Source of the DNA: JALORV01 sp963754065
GTDB lineage: Bacteria > Pseudomonadota > Gammaproteobacteria > Burkholderiales > Burkholderiaceae_F
Length of the DNA stretch: 64,000 nt
Direction of reading: 5' to 3'
Assembly: GCA_963754065.1 (NCBI GenBank)
Contig: CAVWFH010000009.1
Location: forward strand, 62,001-126,000
Shown one piece after another: positions 1-8,311 of this stretch (its first letter is position 1; each line of letters opens with the position of its first letter). Below the pieces are notes generated by a model, which was not told the origin of the DNA, made no database searches, and was given only the letters and a program-made list of their open reading frames with translations. Made by a program: the position numbers and the translations under genes.

Positions 1-1
1 C

Positions 2-265
2 GTCGTGCTCACCGGCGGCACCAGCCTGCTTCCCGGAATGACCGAACTCGCCGAGGACGTGTTCCTGAAGCCGGCGCGCATTGGCTGGCCACAGTACGAC
101 GGTTCGCTGGCTGACGTCGTGAAGAACCCGCGCTTTGCCACCGCCATGGGACTGCTGATCGAAGCCCACTCCCAGCGGCAGCGCGGCCGCAAGATCGCGC
201 AGCAGACCGGATCGTTCAAGCAGACCGTCAAGAGGATGAAGGAATGGATCGTCGGGAACTTTTAG
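2..265 (+). CDS. ftsA: Cell division protein FtsA, C-terminal part
   Basis: This is the last 87 codons of FtsA, the actin-like protein that tethers FtsZ filaments to the inner membrane and recruits later division proteins. The gene enters from outside the window, so no start is visible. The visible part opens with the LTGGTSLLPGM stretch typical of the nucleotide-binding fold (phosphate/adenosine loop) and ends in FKQTVKRMKEWIVGNF, the basic amphipathic helix that acts as the membrane-targeting sequence in this family. ftsZ follows 127 bp downstream, the usual ftsA-ftsZ order of the division and cell wall cluster. Identification rests on the tail motif plus the neighbour. Confidence 0.95.
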   Translation, partial: VVLTGGTSLLPGMTELAEDVFLKPARIGWPQYDGSLADVVKNPRFATAMGLLIEAHSQRQRGRKIAQQTGSFKQTVKRMKEWIVGNF

Positions 266-392
266 GCGCCGCTCGTTTCCGCGAGAGGTGCGTTTGAGAG
301 CGTGCAAGGCCAAGCGCGTTGGTGCAGGTGCGCTTTTGGCCTTGTGCGTTTCGCATTGATGCAGCAACCAGACCCAGGAGCAGGAGAACACG

Positions 393-1577
393 ATGACATT
401 CGAGATACTTGAAACCGAAACGCGCGGAACGATCATCAAGGTGGTGGGGGTCGGCGGTGCCGGCGGCAATGCCGTCGAGCACATGATTCGTCGCAGCGTG
501 CAGGGCGTGGAATTCATCTGCGCCAATACCGACCACCAGGCGCTGGCGCGTTCGTCGTCGAAGAACGTGCTGCAGCTCGGCAAGACCGGGCTGGGCGCCG
601 GCAGCCGTCCCGAGGCCGGGCGCCAGGCCGCCGAGGAGGCACGCGACCGCATTGCCGATTCGCTGCGCGGCGCGCACATGGTGTTCATCACCGCGGGCAT
701 GGGTGGAGGCACCGGTACCGGGGCAGCGCCGGTCGTGGCCGAGATCGCCAAGGAACTGGGGCTGCTGACGGTCGCCGTGGTGTCGAAGCCATTCGAGTTC
801 GAAGGACCCAAGCGCCTGAAAGTGGCCGAAACGGGACTGGCCGAACTCGAGGCCTCGGTGCACTCGCTGATCGTCATCCTCAACAACAAGCTCGAAGAAG
901 TGATGGGCGAGGATGCCGAGATGGCCGACTGCTTCCGCGCGGCCGACGATGTTCTGCACAATGCCTGTGCCGGCATCGCCGAGATCATCAATGTCCCGGG
1001 TCTGGTCAACGTCGACTTCGAGGACGTGAAGACCGTGATGAGCGAGCACGGCAAGGCGATGATGGGAACCGCGACGGCTTCGGGACTGGATCGCGCGCGT
1101 ATCGCGGCCGAGCAGGCGGTTGCCAGCCCCTTGCTCGAGGGTGTCGATCTGTCCGGTGCGCGCGGCGTGCTGGTCAACATCACCGCATCGTCGTCGCTGA
1201 AAATGAAGGAAACGCGCGAGGTGATGAACACGATCCGTGCGTTTGCCGCGGAAGACGCGACCGTGATCTTCGGCACTGTGTGCGACGAGTCGATCGGCGA
1301 TGGCCTGCGGGTCACCGTGGTGGCGACGGGCCTCGGCCGCGCCGGATCGAAGAAGCAGTCCAATCCGTTCACGGTCGTGCGCACCGGCACCGACAACGCG
1401 CCCTTGATGGTCTCGCCGACCCGGGAGACCGCGGCGACCGGATCCGACTACAGCCACCTCGATACCCCCGCCGTCTGGCGCTCGCGCGAGTCGGCGCAGC
1501 AAAAGGTCTCCGCCCTGGAGGAAAGCGGCAGCGATCGCTATGACATTCCGGCGTTTCTGAGGAAGCAGGCGGATTGA
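393..1577 (+). CDS. ftsZ: Cell division GTPase FtsZ
   Basis: FtsZ is the tubulin-like GTPase that polymerises into the cytokinetic ring. The 394-residue length is normal. Visible motifs are the N-terminal glycine loop VGGAGGN (about 20-26), the tubulin signature GGGTGTG (104-110) and the T7 synergy loop NVDFED (206-211), whose acidic residues complete the GTPase site of the neighbouring subunit. After a variable linker (about 320-380) the protein ends in YDIPAFLRKQAD, the conserved tail that binds FtsA, ZipA and ZapD. The ATG has an AGGAG-type ribosome site nine bases upstream. A zapD gene lies at 11.6 kb in the same window. No defects are visible. Confidence 0.99.
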   Translation: MTFEILETETRGTIIKVVGVGGAGGNAVEHMIRRSVQGVEFICANTDHQALARSSSKNVLQLGKTGLGAGSRPEAGRQAAEEARDRIADSLRGAHMVFITAGMGGGTGTGAAPVVAEIAKELGLLTVAVVSKPFEFEGPKRLKVAETGLAELEASVHSLIVILNNKLEEVMGEDAEMADCFRAADDVLHNACAGIAEIINVPGLVNVDFEDVKTVMSEHGKAMMGTATASGLDRARIAAEQAVASPLLEGVDLSGARGVLVNITASSSLKMKETREVMNTIRAFAAEDATVIFGTVCDESIGDGLRVTVVATGLGRAGSKKQSNPFTVVRTGTDNAPLMVSPTRETAATGSDYSHLDTPAVWRSRESAQQKVSALEESGSDRYDIPAFLRKQAD

Positions 1578-1591
1578 GAGTGGCGTCGATG

Positions 1592-1706
1592 GTGTACGCG
1601 ATCCGGCTGCGCCGGATCGCACGTGCACTCGGCGGCACGCGCACGACGTGCGCGCTCAAGACTGGTCAGTCGGCTGCGCTTCGGAGCGGCCGCACGCTCC
1701 GCCGAG
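1592..1706 (+). repeat. Dispersed hairpin repeat, copy 1
   Basis: This is the first of three related elements (the others are at 1856-1952, inverted, and 55863-55983). Each begins with TGTACGCGA, carries a short hairpin, then CGCACGTGCA, a variable middle part, and ends with GTCGGCTGCGCT, a GGAGCGGCCGC core and CGCTCCGCCGA. In this copy the first hairpin is GATCCGGC-TGC-GCCGGATC (1600-1618) and the terminal one is CGGAGCG/CGCTCCG. It starts 15 bp after the ftsZ stop codon. The hairpin-rich, extragenic, multi-copy form resembles REP-type elements; no mobility gene is nearby. Confidence 0.75.
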
Positions 1707-1855
1707 GAGCGAATCCCGCGCACTCCCCCGTCCCCTCGCCGGGCGAGGAGTGCAGGCGTTCCTTTCACTCCTCACCGCGCGAGGAGGGTGAGGGCCAGGA
1801 GTGGCGATCCCCTTCCGCCTCGTGGTACGGCCGGGTGGGGTGCCCGAGCCGTTGT
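1707..1855. repeat. Hairpin-rich spacer between inverted repeat copies
   Basis: This stretch lies between two inverted copies of the dispersed repeat. It is made of further short dyads, such as CTCGCCGGGCGAG (1735-1747) and CTCCTC-ACCGCGC-GAGGAG (1768-1786). The reverse strand contains CCCTCACCCTCCTCGCG, a type of sequence common in extragenic palindromes of beta- and gammaproteobacteria. The end of the minus-strand DUF2189 frame (stop at 1765-1767) falls inside it, so part of this non-genic element is read as protein sequence. Confidence 0.5.
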
Positions 1856-2742
1856 TCTTCGGCGGAGCGCGCGGCCGCTCCGGAGCGCAGCCGACAGATC
1901 CTAGTCCGTTGACGATGCACGTGCGATCGGCGGAGCCGATCGCGTACACCTCGGCGATCGAGACTCTTATAGGCATGCCACGTCGCATGTCCGATCACCG
2001 GCACGGCGACGATCAGGCCGATGAAGAAGGTGGCAAAGCCGGCGGCGATGATGACGACGATCAGCAGGGCCCACACCAACAGCGGCAGTGGATTGGCGAA
2101 GAGCGCACGCACGCTGGTCAGGGCGGCGACGATCGTGTCGGTGCCGCGGTCGAGCATCATCGGCACGGACACCACGCTGACCGCGAAGACAATGCCGGCA
2201 AACAGTGCGCCGACTGCGAAGTAGGTGAGAAGAAAGTCGATATTTTCGATCGAGACGACCTGCGCGAGAAAGCTCTTCAGCGTCGGCATGCCACCGGAAA
2301 AGAACAACGCAAAAGTCACCAGCGACGCTCGTGCCCAAACCAGCGCGATGATGGTCAACACGAGTGCGAACAGGCTGAAGGCCCCGAGGTTGGCGCGCCA
2401 GGCCATCGCGGTCTCGCGCAGGCTCACCGCCGAACCACTCTCCAGTCGGCGGCTGATGTCGTACAAGCCCGTCGCGAGGAATGGACCGAGGAGCAGGAAG
2501 CCTGCTGTCAGCGCCGATGTCAGTTCGTAGGCATTCTGAAACACGAAGACGATCAGGCCGCCCATCAGTGCGAAAGCCAGTCCATAGGCCAGGCTCGGCA
2601 ACGGCGCGCGGCGCAGGTCGTGGACACCCCGGGCCAGCCAGGTGAACGGTGCTGTCGCCGACACGGAGTGAATGGCAGGGAAGGGCGATGCGCCCCCCTC
2701 TGCAGTGGCGCTTGCTTCTGTGGGCGGGGTTACGGGAGACAC
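1765..2742 (-). CDS. DUF2189 integral membrane protein with repeat-derived C-terminus
   Basis: Residues 1-260 match the DUF2189 family, a polytopic inner-membrane protein of unknown function. About five or six hydrophobic segments are visible (near 45-68, 73-95, 117-138, 170-197 and 218-257), and the body ends in the family-like GHATWHAY. Here the frame does not stop: it runs through an inverted repeat element and its spacer, adding about 62 Arg/Ser-rich residues with no family resemblance. This suggests that the native stop was lost when the repeat arrived. The start is GTG at 2742 with no convincing ribosome site, so the start is uncertain. The gene converges on ftsZ and diverges from lpxC. 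No function is assigned. Confidence 0.8.
   Translation of the reverse strand: MSPVTPPTEASATAEGGASPFPAIHSVSATAPFTWLARGVHDLRRAPLPSLAYGLAFALMGGLIVFVFQNAYELTSALTAGFLLLGPFLATGLYDISRRLESGSAVSLRETAMAWRANLGAFSLFALVLTIIALVWARASLVTFALFFSGGMPTLKSFLAQVVSIENIDFLLTYFAVGALFAGIVFAVSVVSVPMMLDRGTDTIVAALTSVRALFANPLPLLVWALLIVVIIAAGFATFFIGLIVAVPVIGHATWHAYKSLDRRGVRDRLRRSHVHRQRTRICRLRSGAAARSAEEQRLGHPTRPYHEAEGDRHSWPSPSSRGEE
1856..1952 (-). repeat. Dispersed hairpin repeat, copy 2 (inverted)
   Basis: This is the inverted partner of copy 1. Read on the minus strand it has GTGTACGCGATCGGC, the hairpin GATCGGC-TCC-GCCGATC (in place of GATCCGGC/GCCGGATC in copy 1), CGCACGTGCA, then GTCGGCTGCGCTCCGGAGC, GGCCGCGCGCTCCGCCGAA. 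The first hairpin stem differs from copy 1 on both arms in a compensating way, which suggests that pairing is under selection. The element lies inside the 3-prime part of the DUF2189 reading frame. Confidence 0.75.
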
Positions 2743-2844
2743 GGTGATGGCTCAGCCGGACGGGTCAGGTCAATGGCGGGATTCTCGGCTGCCGAGCCCA
2801 ATGACGCTCGCCGCAGCGCACAAGCCGACGGATAGAATGACGCC

Positions 2845-3756
2845 ATGTTGAAGCAACGCACTTTGAAGCAGCTGGCCCGAACCGTCGGCATCGGCCTGCA
2901 CAGCGGGACCAAGGTCGAATTGGTCATGCGTCCGGCAGCTGCCGACACCGGTATCGTGTTCCGTCGCGTCGACCTCGATCCCCCGGTCGAGATCCGACTG
3001 ACGCCGGAAGCGGTCGTCGACACGCGCATGGCGACGACCATCGGCCGCGACGCTGTACGCATCGCCACCATTGAGCATCTGATGAGTGCCCTGGCCGGAT
3101 TGGGGATCGACAACTGCTATATCGATGTCGATGCGGCCGAGATCCCGATCATGGACGGCAGCGCGTCCAGTTTCGTGTTCCTGTTGCAAGCTGCCGGCAT
3201 CGAGGAACTCAATGCGCCCAAGCGATTCATTCGCGTTCTGAAGCCGGTTGAAATCGTCGATGGCGACAAATGGGCCCGACTTGAGCCCTATTTCGGCTAT
3301 CGCCTGAAGTTTTCGATCGACTTCAAGCATCCGGCGATCGACTCGACCGAACAGGTGGTCGAAGTGGATTTCGCGCACGACTCGTATGTCCAGCAGGTAT
3401 CGCGTGCGCGGACATTCGGCTTCGTCAACGAAGTCGAGGCCCTGCGTGCGGCCGGCTTGGCCATGGGTGGCACCTTCGAGAATGCGATCGTGATGGACGA
3501 ATATCGCGTGCTGAATACCGACGGGCTGCGCGCCGGGGATGAATTCGCCAAGCACAAGATCCTCGATGCGATCGGTGATCTTTCGGCCCTCGGACGTCCC
3601 CTGATGGCCAGTTATGTGGCGCACAAATCTGGACACGCGATCAACAACCGGTTGTTGCGCGCCCTGGTAGCTGAGGCCGCGGCCTACGATCTGGTGACCT
3701 TCGAAGACGAAGCCGAGGCGCCAGCGGCGTTCCTGGCGCAACTGCAGCCGGCCTAG
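2845..3756 (+). CDS. lpxC: UDP-3-O-acyl-N-acetylglucosamine deacetylase LpxC
   Basis: LpxC is the zinc hydrolase that performs the first committed step of lipid A synthesis, in the cytoplasm. At 303 residues it is full length. The zinc ligands are visible as His78 (in EHLMSA), His237 and Asp241 (in HKILDAIGDL), and the general acid/base histidine is His264 (SGHAINNR), matching the E. coli pattern almost number for number. The ATG at 2845 follows a TAGAAT hexamer (2833-2838) by only six bases and has no clear Shine-Dalgarno site, so the message may be almost leaderless. The TAG stop lies in a CTAG that also contains the stop of the convergent dciA gene. Position after ftsZ is standard for the lineage. 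Confidence 0.98.
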   Translation: MLKQRTLKQLARTVGIGLHSGTKVELVMRPAAADTGIVFRRVDLDPPVEIRLTPEAVVDTRMATTIGRDAVRIATIEHLMSALAGLGIDNCYIDVDAAEIPIMDGSASSFVFLLQAAGIEELNAPKRFIRVLKPVEIVDGDKWARLEPYFGYRLKFSIDFKHPAIDSTEQVVEVDFAHDSYVQQVSRARTFGFVNEVEALRAAGLAMGGTFENAIVMDEYRVLNTDGLRAGDEFAKHKILDAIGDLSALGRPLMASYVAHKSGHAINNRLLRALVAEAAAYDLVTFEDEAEAPAAFLAQLQPA

Positions 3757-4250
3757 CGCGCCGGCGGAGTATCGCGTCGACGACCCAGCGTCCTCGCCAG
3801 CCGTTGCAGCGCTCGCTGCAGTGCTGAATCCGGCAACTGCCGGGCGGCTGCCTCGACCGCGCCAACCCCCTGGTCCGTGACCGGCGCGAACGCCAATCCG
3901 GGACTTGAGGCCCCGGTCATACCCTGTCCGGGGTAGGACGAGCCGCCGGCTTGTACGCGACACTTCATCTCGTAGACTTCAAACCCATGAGACGCCAGTG
4001 CGGCAATGAAACGCGGAGCGGCCTGGCGAAGTTTGGCGGACTCGGCGGCCGACTCGACGGTGATCCACAGGACACCCTCGCGCAGGTCGCAGCGGCCGGG
4101 GACGAGCAGATCCATTCCGGGAGCCACCGAATGCGCCACGGGAGCCAGTACGCGGCTGGCCGCCTGCGCGGTCTCCCAGCGGGCCAGCAGCGCAGCTGCG
4201 CCCGGAGAGTCCCGCAGTGCGGCGGCGACAGTGCGTGCAGGACTGGACAT
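3753..4250 (-). CDS. dciA: DciA-type (DUF721) replicative helicase loading protein
   Basis: This is a 165-residue protein of the DUF721/DciA family, which loads DnaB helicase in bacteria that lack DnaC. I chose the ATG at 4250 (MSSPARTVAAALRDSP) because the family begins there; the open frame extends upstream only with low-complexity shadow sequence. The core has the expected fold pattern (GRCDLREGVLWITVESAAES, about 50-70) followed by helix-rich sequence and a basic C-terminus ending in GRRRDTPPAR. It overlaps the lpxC stop by four bases and is divergent from the M23 peptidase gene with 54 bp between start codons. The lpxC-DUF721-M23-secA arrangement is common in Betaproteobacteria. The DnaB role is from the family, not shown here. 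Confidence 0.85.
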   Translation of the reverse strand: MSSPARTVAAALRDSPGAAALLARWETAQAASRVLAPVAHSVAPGMDLLVPGRCDLREGVLWITVESAAESAKLRQAAPRFIAALASHGFEVYEMKCRVQAGGSSYPGQGMTGASSPGLAFAPVTDQGVGAVEAAARQLPDSALQRALQRLARTLGRRRDTPPAR

Positions 4251-4304
4251 CACGTGATCGACTCGGCGCTTCGCGGCGAAGTGTCGGAGGGGTAGGAGGA
4301 AGTA

Positions 4305-5288
4305 GTGCAGATCATTCTGGTCGACCGGCGAATGGCGCGAGCGCGCACGATCACGGTCAAGGTGCAACACCTGGTCGCGGCGGCCGTTCTGCTCACGCTG
4401 TCGATCGTCGTCGTGTCCACGGTCTTTTCCCTGCTGACTGTCCGCGCGGCCTCGACGCTGCCGCTGCCCTTCGTTTCTGATGTTATCGCCTTAGTGACCC
4501 GGGATCAGGCCGAACGCAAGGAACAGTACGTCCGCGACAACGTCTCGGCCATGACACGCCAGCTCGGTGAAGTGCAGGCGCAGTTGCTGCGACTTGATGT
4601 GCTCGGCGAACGCGTGGCCAAGGCTGCCGGCATCCGACCGGAAGAGTTCCGCTTCCGCGAGCTGCCGGGGCGGGGCGGCGCGCCGGGCAGCACCATGAGC
4701 TTCACCGATCTCGATTCGGAGCTGCAGGGACTAACCCGTGGTGTCGAGCAGCGTGCCGACTATCTGGCCGTGGTCGAGGCGGAGCTGCGCTCGCAGCAAG
4801 TCCGCAAAGCGCTGCTGCCCGGCAGTCAGCCGGTTGCGGATGGCTATATCGGCTCGGGCTTCGGCTGGCGCACCGATCCGTTCACGCGCGAGATGACCCG
4901 GCATGACGGCATCGACTTTGCCGCGCCCCAGGGCACCCCGATCCACGCCGCGGCCGGGGGCGTTGTTGTCGTGGCCGAGCTGCACCCGGTCTGGGGCAGG
5001 GTGGTCGAGATCGACCACGGCAACCAGTTGATGACGCGCTACGCGCACGCCAGCCGCCTGACCGTCGTGGCCGGGGAACTGGTCAAGCGGGGTCACAAGA
5101 TTGCCGAGGTCGGAAGCACCGGTCGTTCCACCGGGCCGCACCTTCATTTCGAAGTTCACAGCAAGGGCGTTGCGCAGAATCCGGCGAAGTTCCTGTTCGC
5201 CGATGGCAATCCGCTGCAGCAGCATGCCGCCAGTTCGGCGCGCATCGACCTCAAGGCCCTTGCGAACGCCGCGGCCGCCCGCAACTAG
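4305..5288 (+). CDS. M23-family (LytM-type) peptidoglycan endopeptidase
   Basis: This is a 327-residue envelope protein: a short cytoplasmic N-terminus, one membrane anchor (about 24-46), a coiled-coil-like linker (65-110, 135-165) and a C-terminal M23 domain (about 180-300). The zinc site is complete, with His200 and Asp204 (RHDGIDF) and His279/His281 (GPHLHFE), so it should be an active metallo-endopeptidase cutting peptide cross-links, not a degenerate EnvC/NlpD-type activator. The start is GTG with TAGGAGGAAGTA just upstream. It sits directly before secA, as in related genomes. Exact substrate and partners are not evident from sequence. Confidence 0.92.
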   Translation: MQIILVDRRMARARTITVKVQHLVAAAVLLTLSIVVVSTVFSLLTVRAASTLPLPFVSDVIALVTRDQAERKEQYVRDNVSAMTRQLGEVQAQLLRLDVLGERVAKAAGIRPEEFRFRELPGRGGAPGSTMSFTDLDSELQGLTRGVEQRADYLAVVEAELRSQQVRKALLPGSQPVADGYIGSGFGWRTDPFTREMTRHDGIDFAAPQGTPIHAAAGGVVVVAELHPVWGRVVEIDHGNQLMTRYAHASRLTVVAGELVKRGHKIAEVGSTGRSTGPHLHFEVHSKGVAQNPAKFLFADGNPLQQHAASSARIDLKALANAAAARN

Positions 5289-5305
5289 GCCTCCTGGAGT
5301 CATTG

Positions 5306-5321
5306 GGGGACTATGCCCCCT
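5306..5321 (+). other. G5/C5 hairpin upstream of secA
   Basis: A GGGGG-ACTATG-CCCCC hairpin (5306-5321) lies in the gap between the M23 peptidase gene and secA, followed within ten bases by ATAATTTTC. It may be a weak terminator for the upstream gene, but no continuous T-run follows. The rest of the 133-bp gap contains no other feature I can support; no secM-like gene is present. Confidence 0.35.
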
Positions 5322-5421
5322 GTGACATAATTTTCGCTTTGCGCAATGTGGTCAGGCCTTCATCGGCCGCCACAGGCAATCACCTCTGGGCGTCGACGCG
5401 CAAGCGCGACCCATTTCCCGC

Positions 5422-8184
5422 ATGATTTCCGGTTTCCTGACCAAGATATTCGGCAGTCGCAATGAGCGGCTGCTCAAGACCTACGAGCGCAACGTCGAGC
5501 GCATCAACGCGTTCGAGGCCCAGATCGCCGCGCTCTCCGACGAGGCCCTGCGCGCGAAGACGGACGAGTTCCGTGGCCGTGTAGCGGGCGGAGAGACCAT
5601 CGAAGCACTGTTGCCTGAAGCGTTCGCGGTCGTGCGCGAGGCGGCCAAGCGCACGCTCGGCATGCGCCATTTTGACGTGCAGCTGGTCGGCGGCATGGTG
5701 CTGCACGCCGGCAAGATCGCCGAGATGCGCACGGGCGAGGGCAAGACGCTGGTGGCCACTCTGCCGGCCTACCTCAATGCTCTGACCGGCAAGGGCGTGC
5801 ACATCGTCACGGTGAACGATTACCTGGCCAATCGCGACGCTGACTGGATGGGCAAGGTCTACACCTTCCTGGGCATGTCGGTCGGCGTGATCCTGTCGCA
5901 GCAGTCGACCGAGGACAAGCGAGCGGCCTATGCGGCCGACATCACCTACGGGACGAACAACGAGTTCGGTTTCGACTACCTGCGCGACAACATGGAGTAC
6001 TCGGTCGTCGACCGGCGTCAGCGCGGGCTGAACTACGCGATCGTCGATGAAGTCGACTCGATCCTGATCGACGAGGCGCGCACGCCGTTGATCATTTCCG
6101 GGCCAGCTGAGGATCACACCGATACGTATCGCCGCATCAACGAGGTGCCGCCGCTGCTCACGCGGCAGAAGGACGAGAAGGGCGATGGCGACTACTGGGT
6201 CGACGAGAAGGCCCACCAGGTCCACATCTCCGAGTCGGGCCACGAAAAGCTCGAACAGATCCTGCAGCGACTCGGCTTGCTGACCGAAGGCGAGAGCCTC
6301 TACGCGCCCGGCAACATCATCCTGATGCACCATTTGAACGCCGCCTTGCGTGCGCACACGCTGTTCCATCGCGACCAGCAGTACGTGGTGCAGAACGACG
6401 AGATCATCATCGTCGACGAATTCACCGGCCGGTTGATGCCGGGAAGGCGCTGGTCCGAGGGTCTGCACCAAGCGGTCGAAGCCAAGGAGGGCGTGAAGAT
6501 CCAGGCGGAGAACCAGACCTACGCATCGATCACGTTCCAGAACTACTTCCGCATGTACGGCAAGCTCGCGGGCATGACAGGCACGGCCGACACCGAAGCC
6601 TACGAGTTCCAGGAGATCTACCGGCTCGAGACGGTCGTCATCCCGACGCATCGGGCGATGATCCGCATCGACTCGCAGGACAAGGTCTATCGGACGCTGA
6701 AAGAGAAGTACACGGCAATCATCGAGGACATCAAGGACTGCTACGAGCGCGGCCAGCCGGTGCTGGTGGGAACGACCTCGATCGAGAGCTCCGAGCTGCT
6801 GTCGAACCTGCTCAAGCAGGAAAAGCTGCCGCATCAGGTGCTCAATGCGAAGCAGCACGCCCGGGAGGCCGAGATCGTCGCGCAGGCGGGTCGTCCGAAG
6901 GTGATCACGATCGCGACCAACATGGCGGGTCGAGGCACTGACATCGTGCTGGGCGGCAACGTCGCCAAGCAGGTGCAGTTCGTGGAAGCCGACGAGGCGG
7001 TGCCCGAGCCCGAGAAGCAGGTTCGCATCGATAAGCTGAGGAGCGAGTGGCAGTCGCTGCACGATCACGTCGTTGGCGCCGGGGGACTGAAGATCATCGG
7101 GTCAGAGCGACATGAGTCGCGGCGCATCGACAACCAGCTGCGTGGGCGTTCCGGCCGCCAGGGCGACCCGGGAGCCTCGCGTTTCTATCTTTCGATGGAG
7201 GATCCGCTGCTGCGGATCTTCGCCGGCGACCGCATGAAAGCGATCATGGACCGGCTCAAGTTGCCCGAGGGCGAAGCGATCGAGGCCGGGATGGTCACGC
7301 GCTCGATCGAGAGCGCGCAGCGCAAGGTCGAAGCGCGCAACTTCGACATCCGCAAGCAGTTGCTCGAATACGACGACGTTTCCAACGATCAGCGTCGCGA
7401 GATCTATCGCCTGCGCAACGAGATCCTCGAAAACGAGAGCACGGCCGACATGGTCGCGAATCTGCGGCGCGGCTATTTCACGGACATGTTTCGCAGTTTC
7501 GTGCCGGCCGAGTCGGTCGAGGAGCAGTGGGACGTGACGGGGCTGCAGTCGACGCTCGCCGGCGATTGGCAGATCGAGCTGCCGCTGAAGCAGATGCTCG
7601 ACGAATCGGACTCGATGAACGACGAGCAGTTGCTCGAGCGCGTGCTGAAGGCCACCGACGAATCCTATGACTCGAAGGTCGCGATCGTCGGCAGCGAGTC
7701 ATTCGCTGGCTTCGAGCGTTCGATCATCCTGCAGACGCTCGACCAGTCGTGGCGAGAGCACCTGACCGCTCTGGACGCGTTGCGCCAGGGCATCCACCTG
7801 CGCGGCTATGCGCAGAAGCAACCGAAGCAGGAGTACAAGCGGGAAGCTTTCGAGTTGTTCGGCTCCCTGCTCGACCGTGTGCGCGCCGACGTCGTTCGCG
7901 TGCTGATGAACGTGCGCATCCAGTCTCAGGAAGAGGCGCAGCAGGCGGAGATGCAGATTGAAGCTGAGAGCGAACGCCGGGCGGAACTGGCGCGCGCCCA
8001 GCACGCCGAGTTCGGCCCGGCGGTCGCGGAAGAGCCGGTCGATGTCGAAGCGCTGACGCTGCCGGACGAATCGGAAGCCAAGCCGCAGCCTTTCAAGCGC
8101 TTCAGCGACAAGATCGGCCGCAACGACCCGTGCCCGTGCGGTTCCGGCAAGAAGTACAAGCAGTGCCATGGAAGGCTTGCGTAG
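5422..8184 (+). CDS. secA: Preprotein translocase ATPase SecA
   Basis: SecA is the motor ATPase that drives unfolded preproteins through SecYEG. At 920 residues it is full length. The Walker A motif is TGEGKT (104-109), DEVD/DEA sequences mark the DEAD motor, and NMAGRGTDI marks the second nucleotide-binding domain. The C-terminus carries the zinc-binding SecB/ribosome-interaction tail, with Cys904, Cys906, Cys915 and His916 in DPCPCGSGKKYKQCHGRLA. The ATG at 5422 gives the canonical MISGFLTKIFGSRN start. A GC hairpin follows the gene. Nothing unusual is visible. Confidence 0.99.
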   Translation: MISGFLTKIFGSRNERLLKTYERNVERINAFEAQIAALSDEALRAKTDEFRGRVAGGETIEALLPEAFAVVREAAKRTLGMRHFDVQLVGGMVLHAGKIAEMRTGEGKTLVATLPAYLNALTGKGVHIVTVNDYLANRDADWMGKVYTFLGMSVGVILSQQSTEDKRAAYAADITYGTNNEFGFDYLRDNMEYSVVDRRQRGLNYAIVDEVDSILIDEARTPLIISGPAEDHTDTYRRINEVPPLLTRQKDEKGDGDYWVDEKAHQVHISESGHEKLEQILQRLGLLTEGESLYAPGNIILMHHLNAALRAHTLFHRDQQYVVQNDEIIIVDEFTGRLMPGRRWSEGLHQAVEAKEGVKIQAENQTYASITFQNYFRMYGKLAGMTGTADTEAYEFQEIYRLETVVIPTHRAMIRIDSQDKVYRTLKEKYTAIIEDIKDCYERGQPVLVGTTSIESSELLSNLLKQEKLPHQVLNAKQHAREAEIVAQAGRPKVITIATNMAGRGTDIVLGGNVAKQVQFVEADEAVPEPEKQVRIDKLRSEWQSLHDHVVGAGGLKIIGSERHESRRIDNQLRGRSGRQGDPGASRFYLSMEDPLLRIFAGDRMKAIMDRLKLPEGEAIEAGMVTRSIESAQRKVEARNFDIRKQLLEYDDVSNDQRREIYRLRNEILENESTADMVANLRRGYFTDMFRSFVPAESVEEQWDVTGLQSTLAGDWQIELPLKQMLDESDSMNDEQLLERVLKATDESYDSKVAIVGSESFAGFERSIILQTLDQSWREHLTALDALRQGIHLRGYAQKQPKQEYKREAFELFGSLLDRVRADVVRVLMNVRIQSQEEAQQAEMQIEAESERRAELARAQHAEFGPAVAEEPVDVEALTLPDESEAKPQPFKRFSDKIGRNDPCPCGSGKKYKQCHGRLA

Positions 8185-8221
8185 CAAGCTTGCCATGACA
8201 CCACTGCAGGCTTAGCTGCAA

Positions 8222-8240
8222 GAGGGGGCTGCGCCCCCTC
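8222..8240 (+). terminator. GC hairpin after secA (weak terminator)
   Basis: GAGGGGGC-TGC-GCCCCCTC forms a perfect eight-pair stem 38 bp after the secA stop codon. Downstream bases are C-rich rather than a U-tract, so as an intrinsic terminator it is incomplete. It may act as a 3-prime stabilising structure or a Rho-assisted site. Confidence 0.4.
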
Positions 8241-8311
8241 CTGGACCTCCTCCTCACTGCATGGGTGCGGGCATGCGGTAAGGTTCACGCTTTCTGATCC
8301 GTTGCTGCGCC

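Noticed and set aside
5380..7068. A 562-codon open frame antisense to secA
   Set aside because: Same reasoning: GC-driven shadow without domain or ribosome site.
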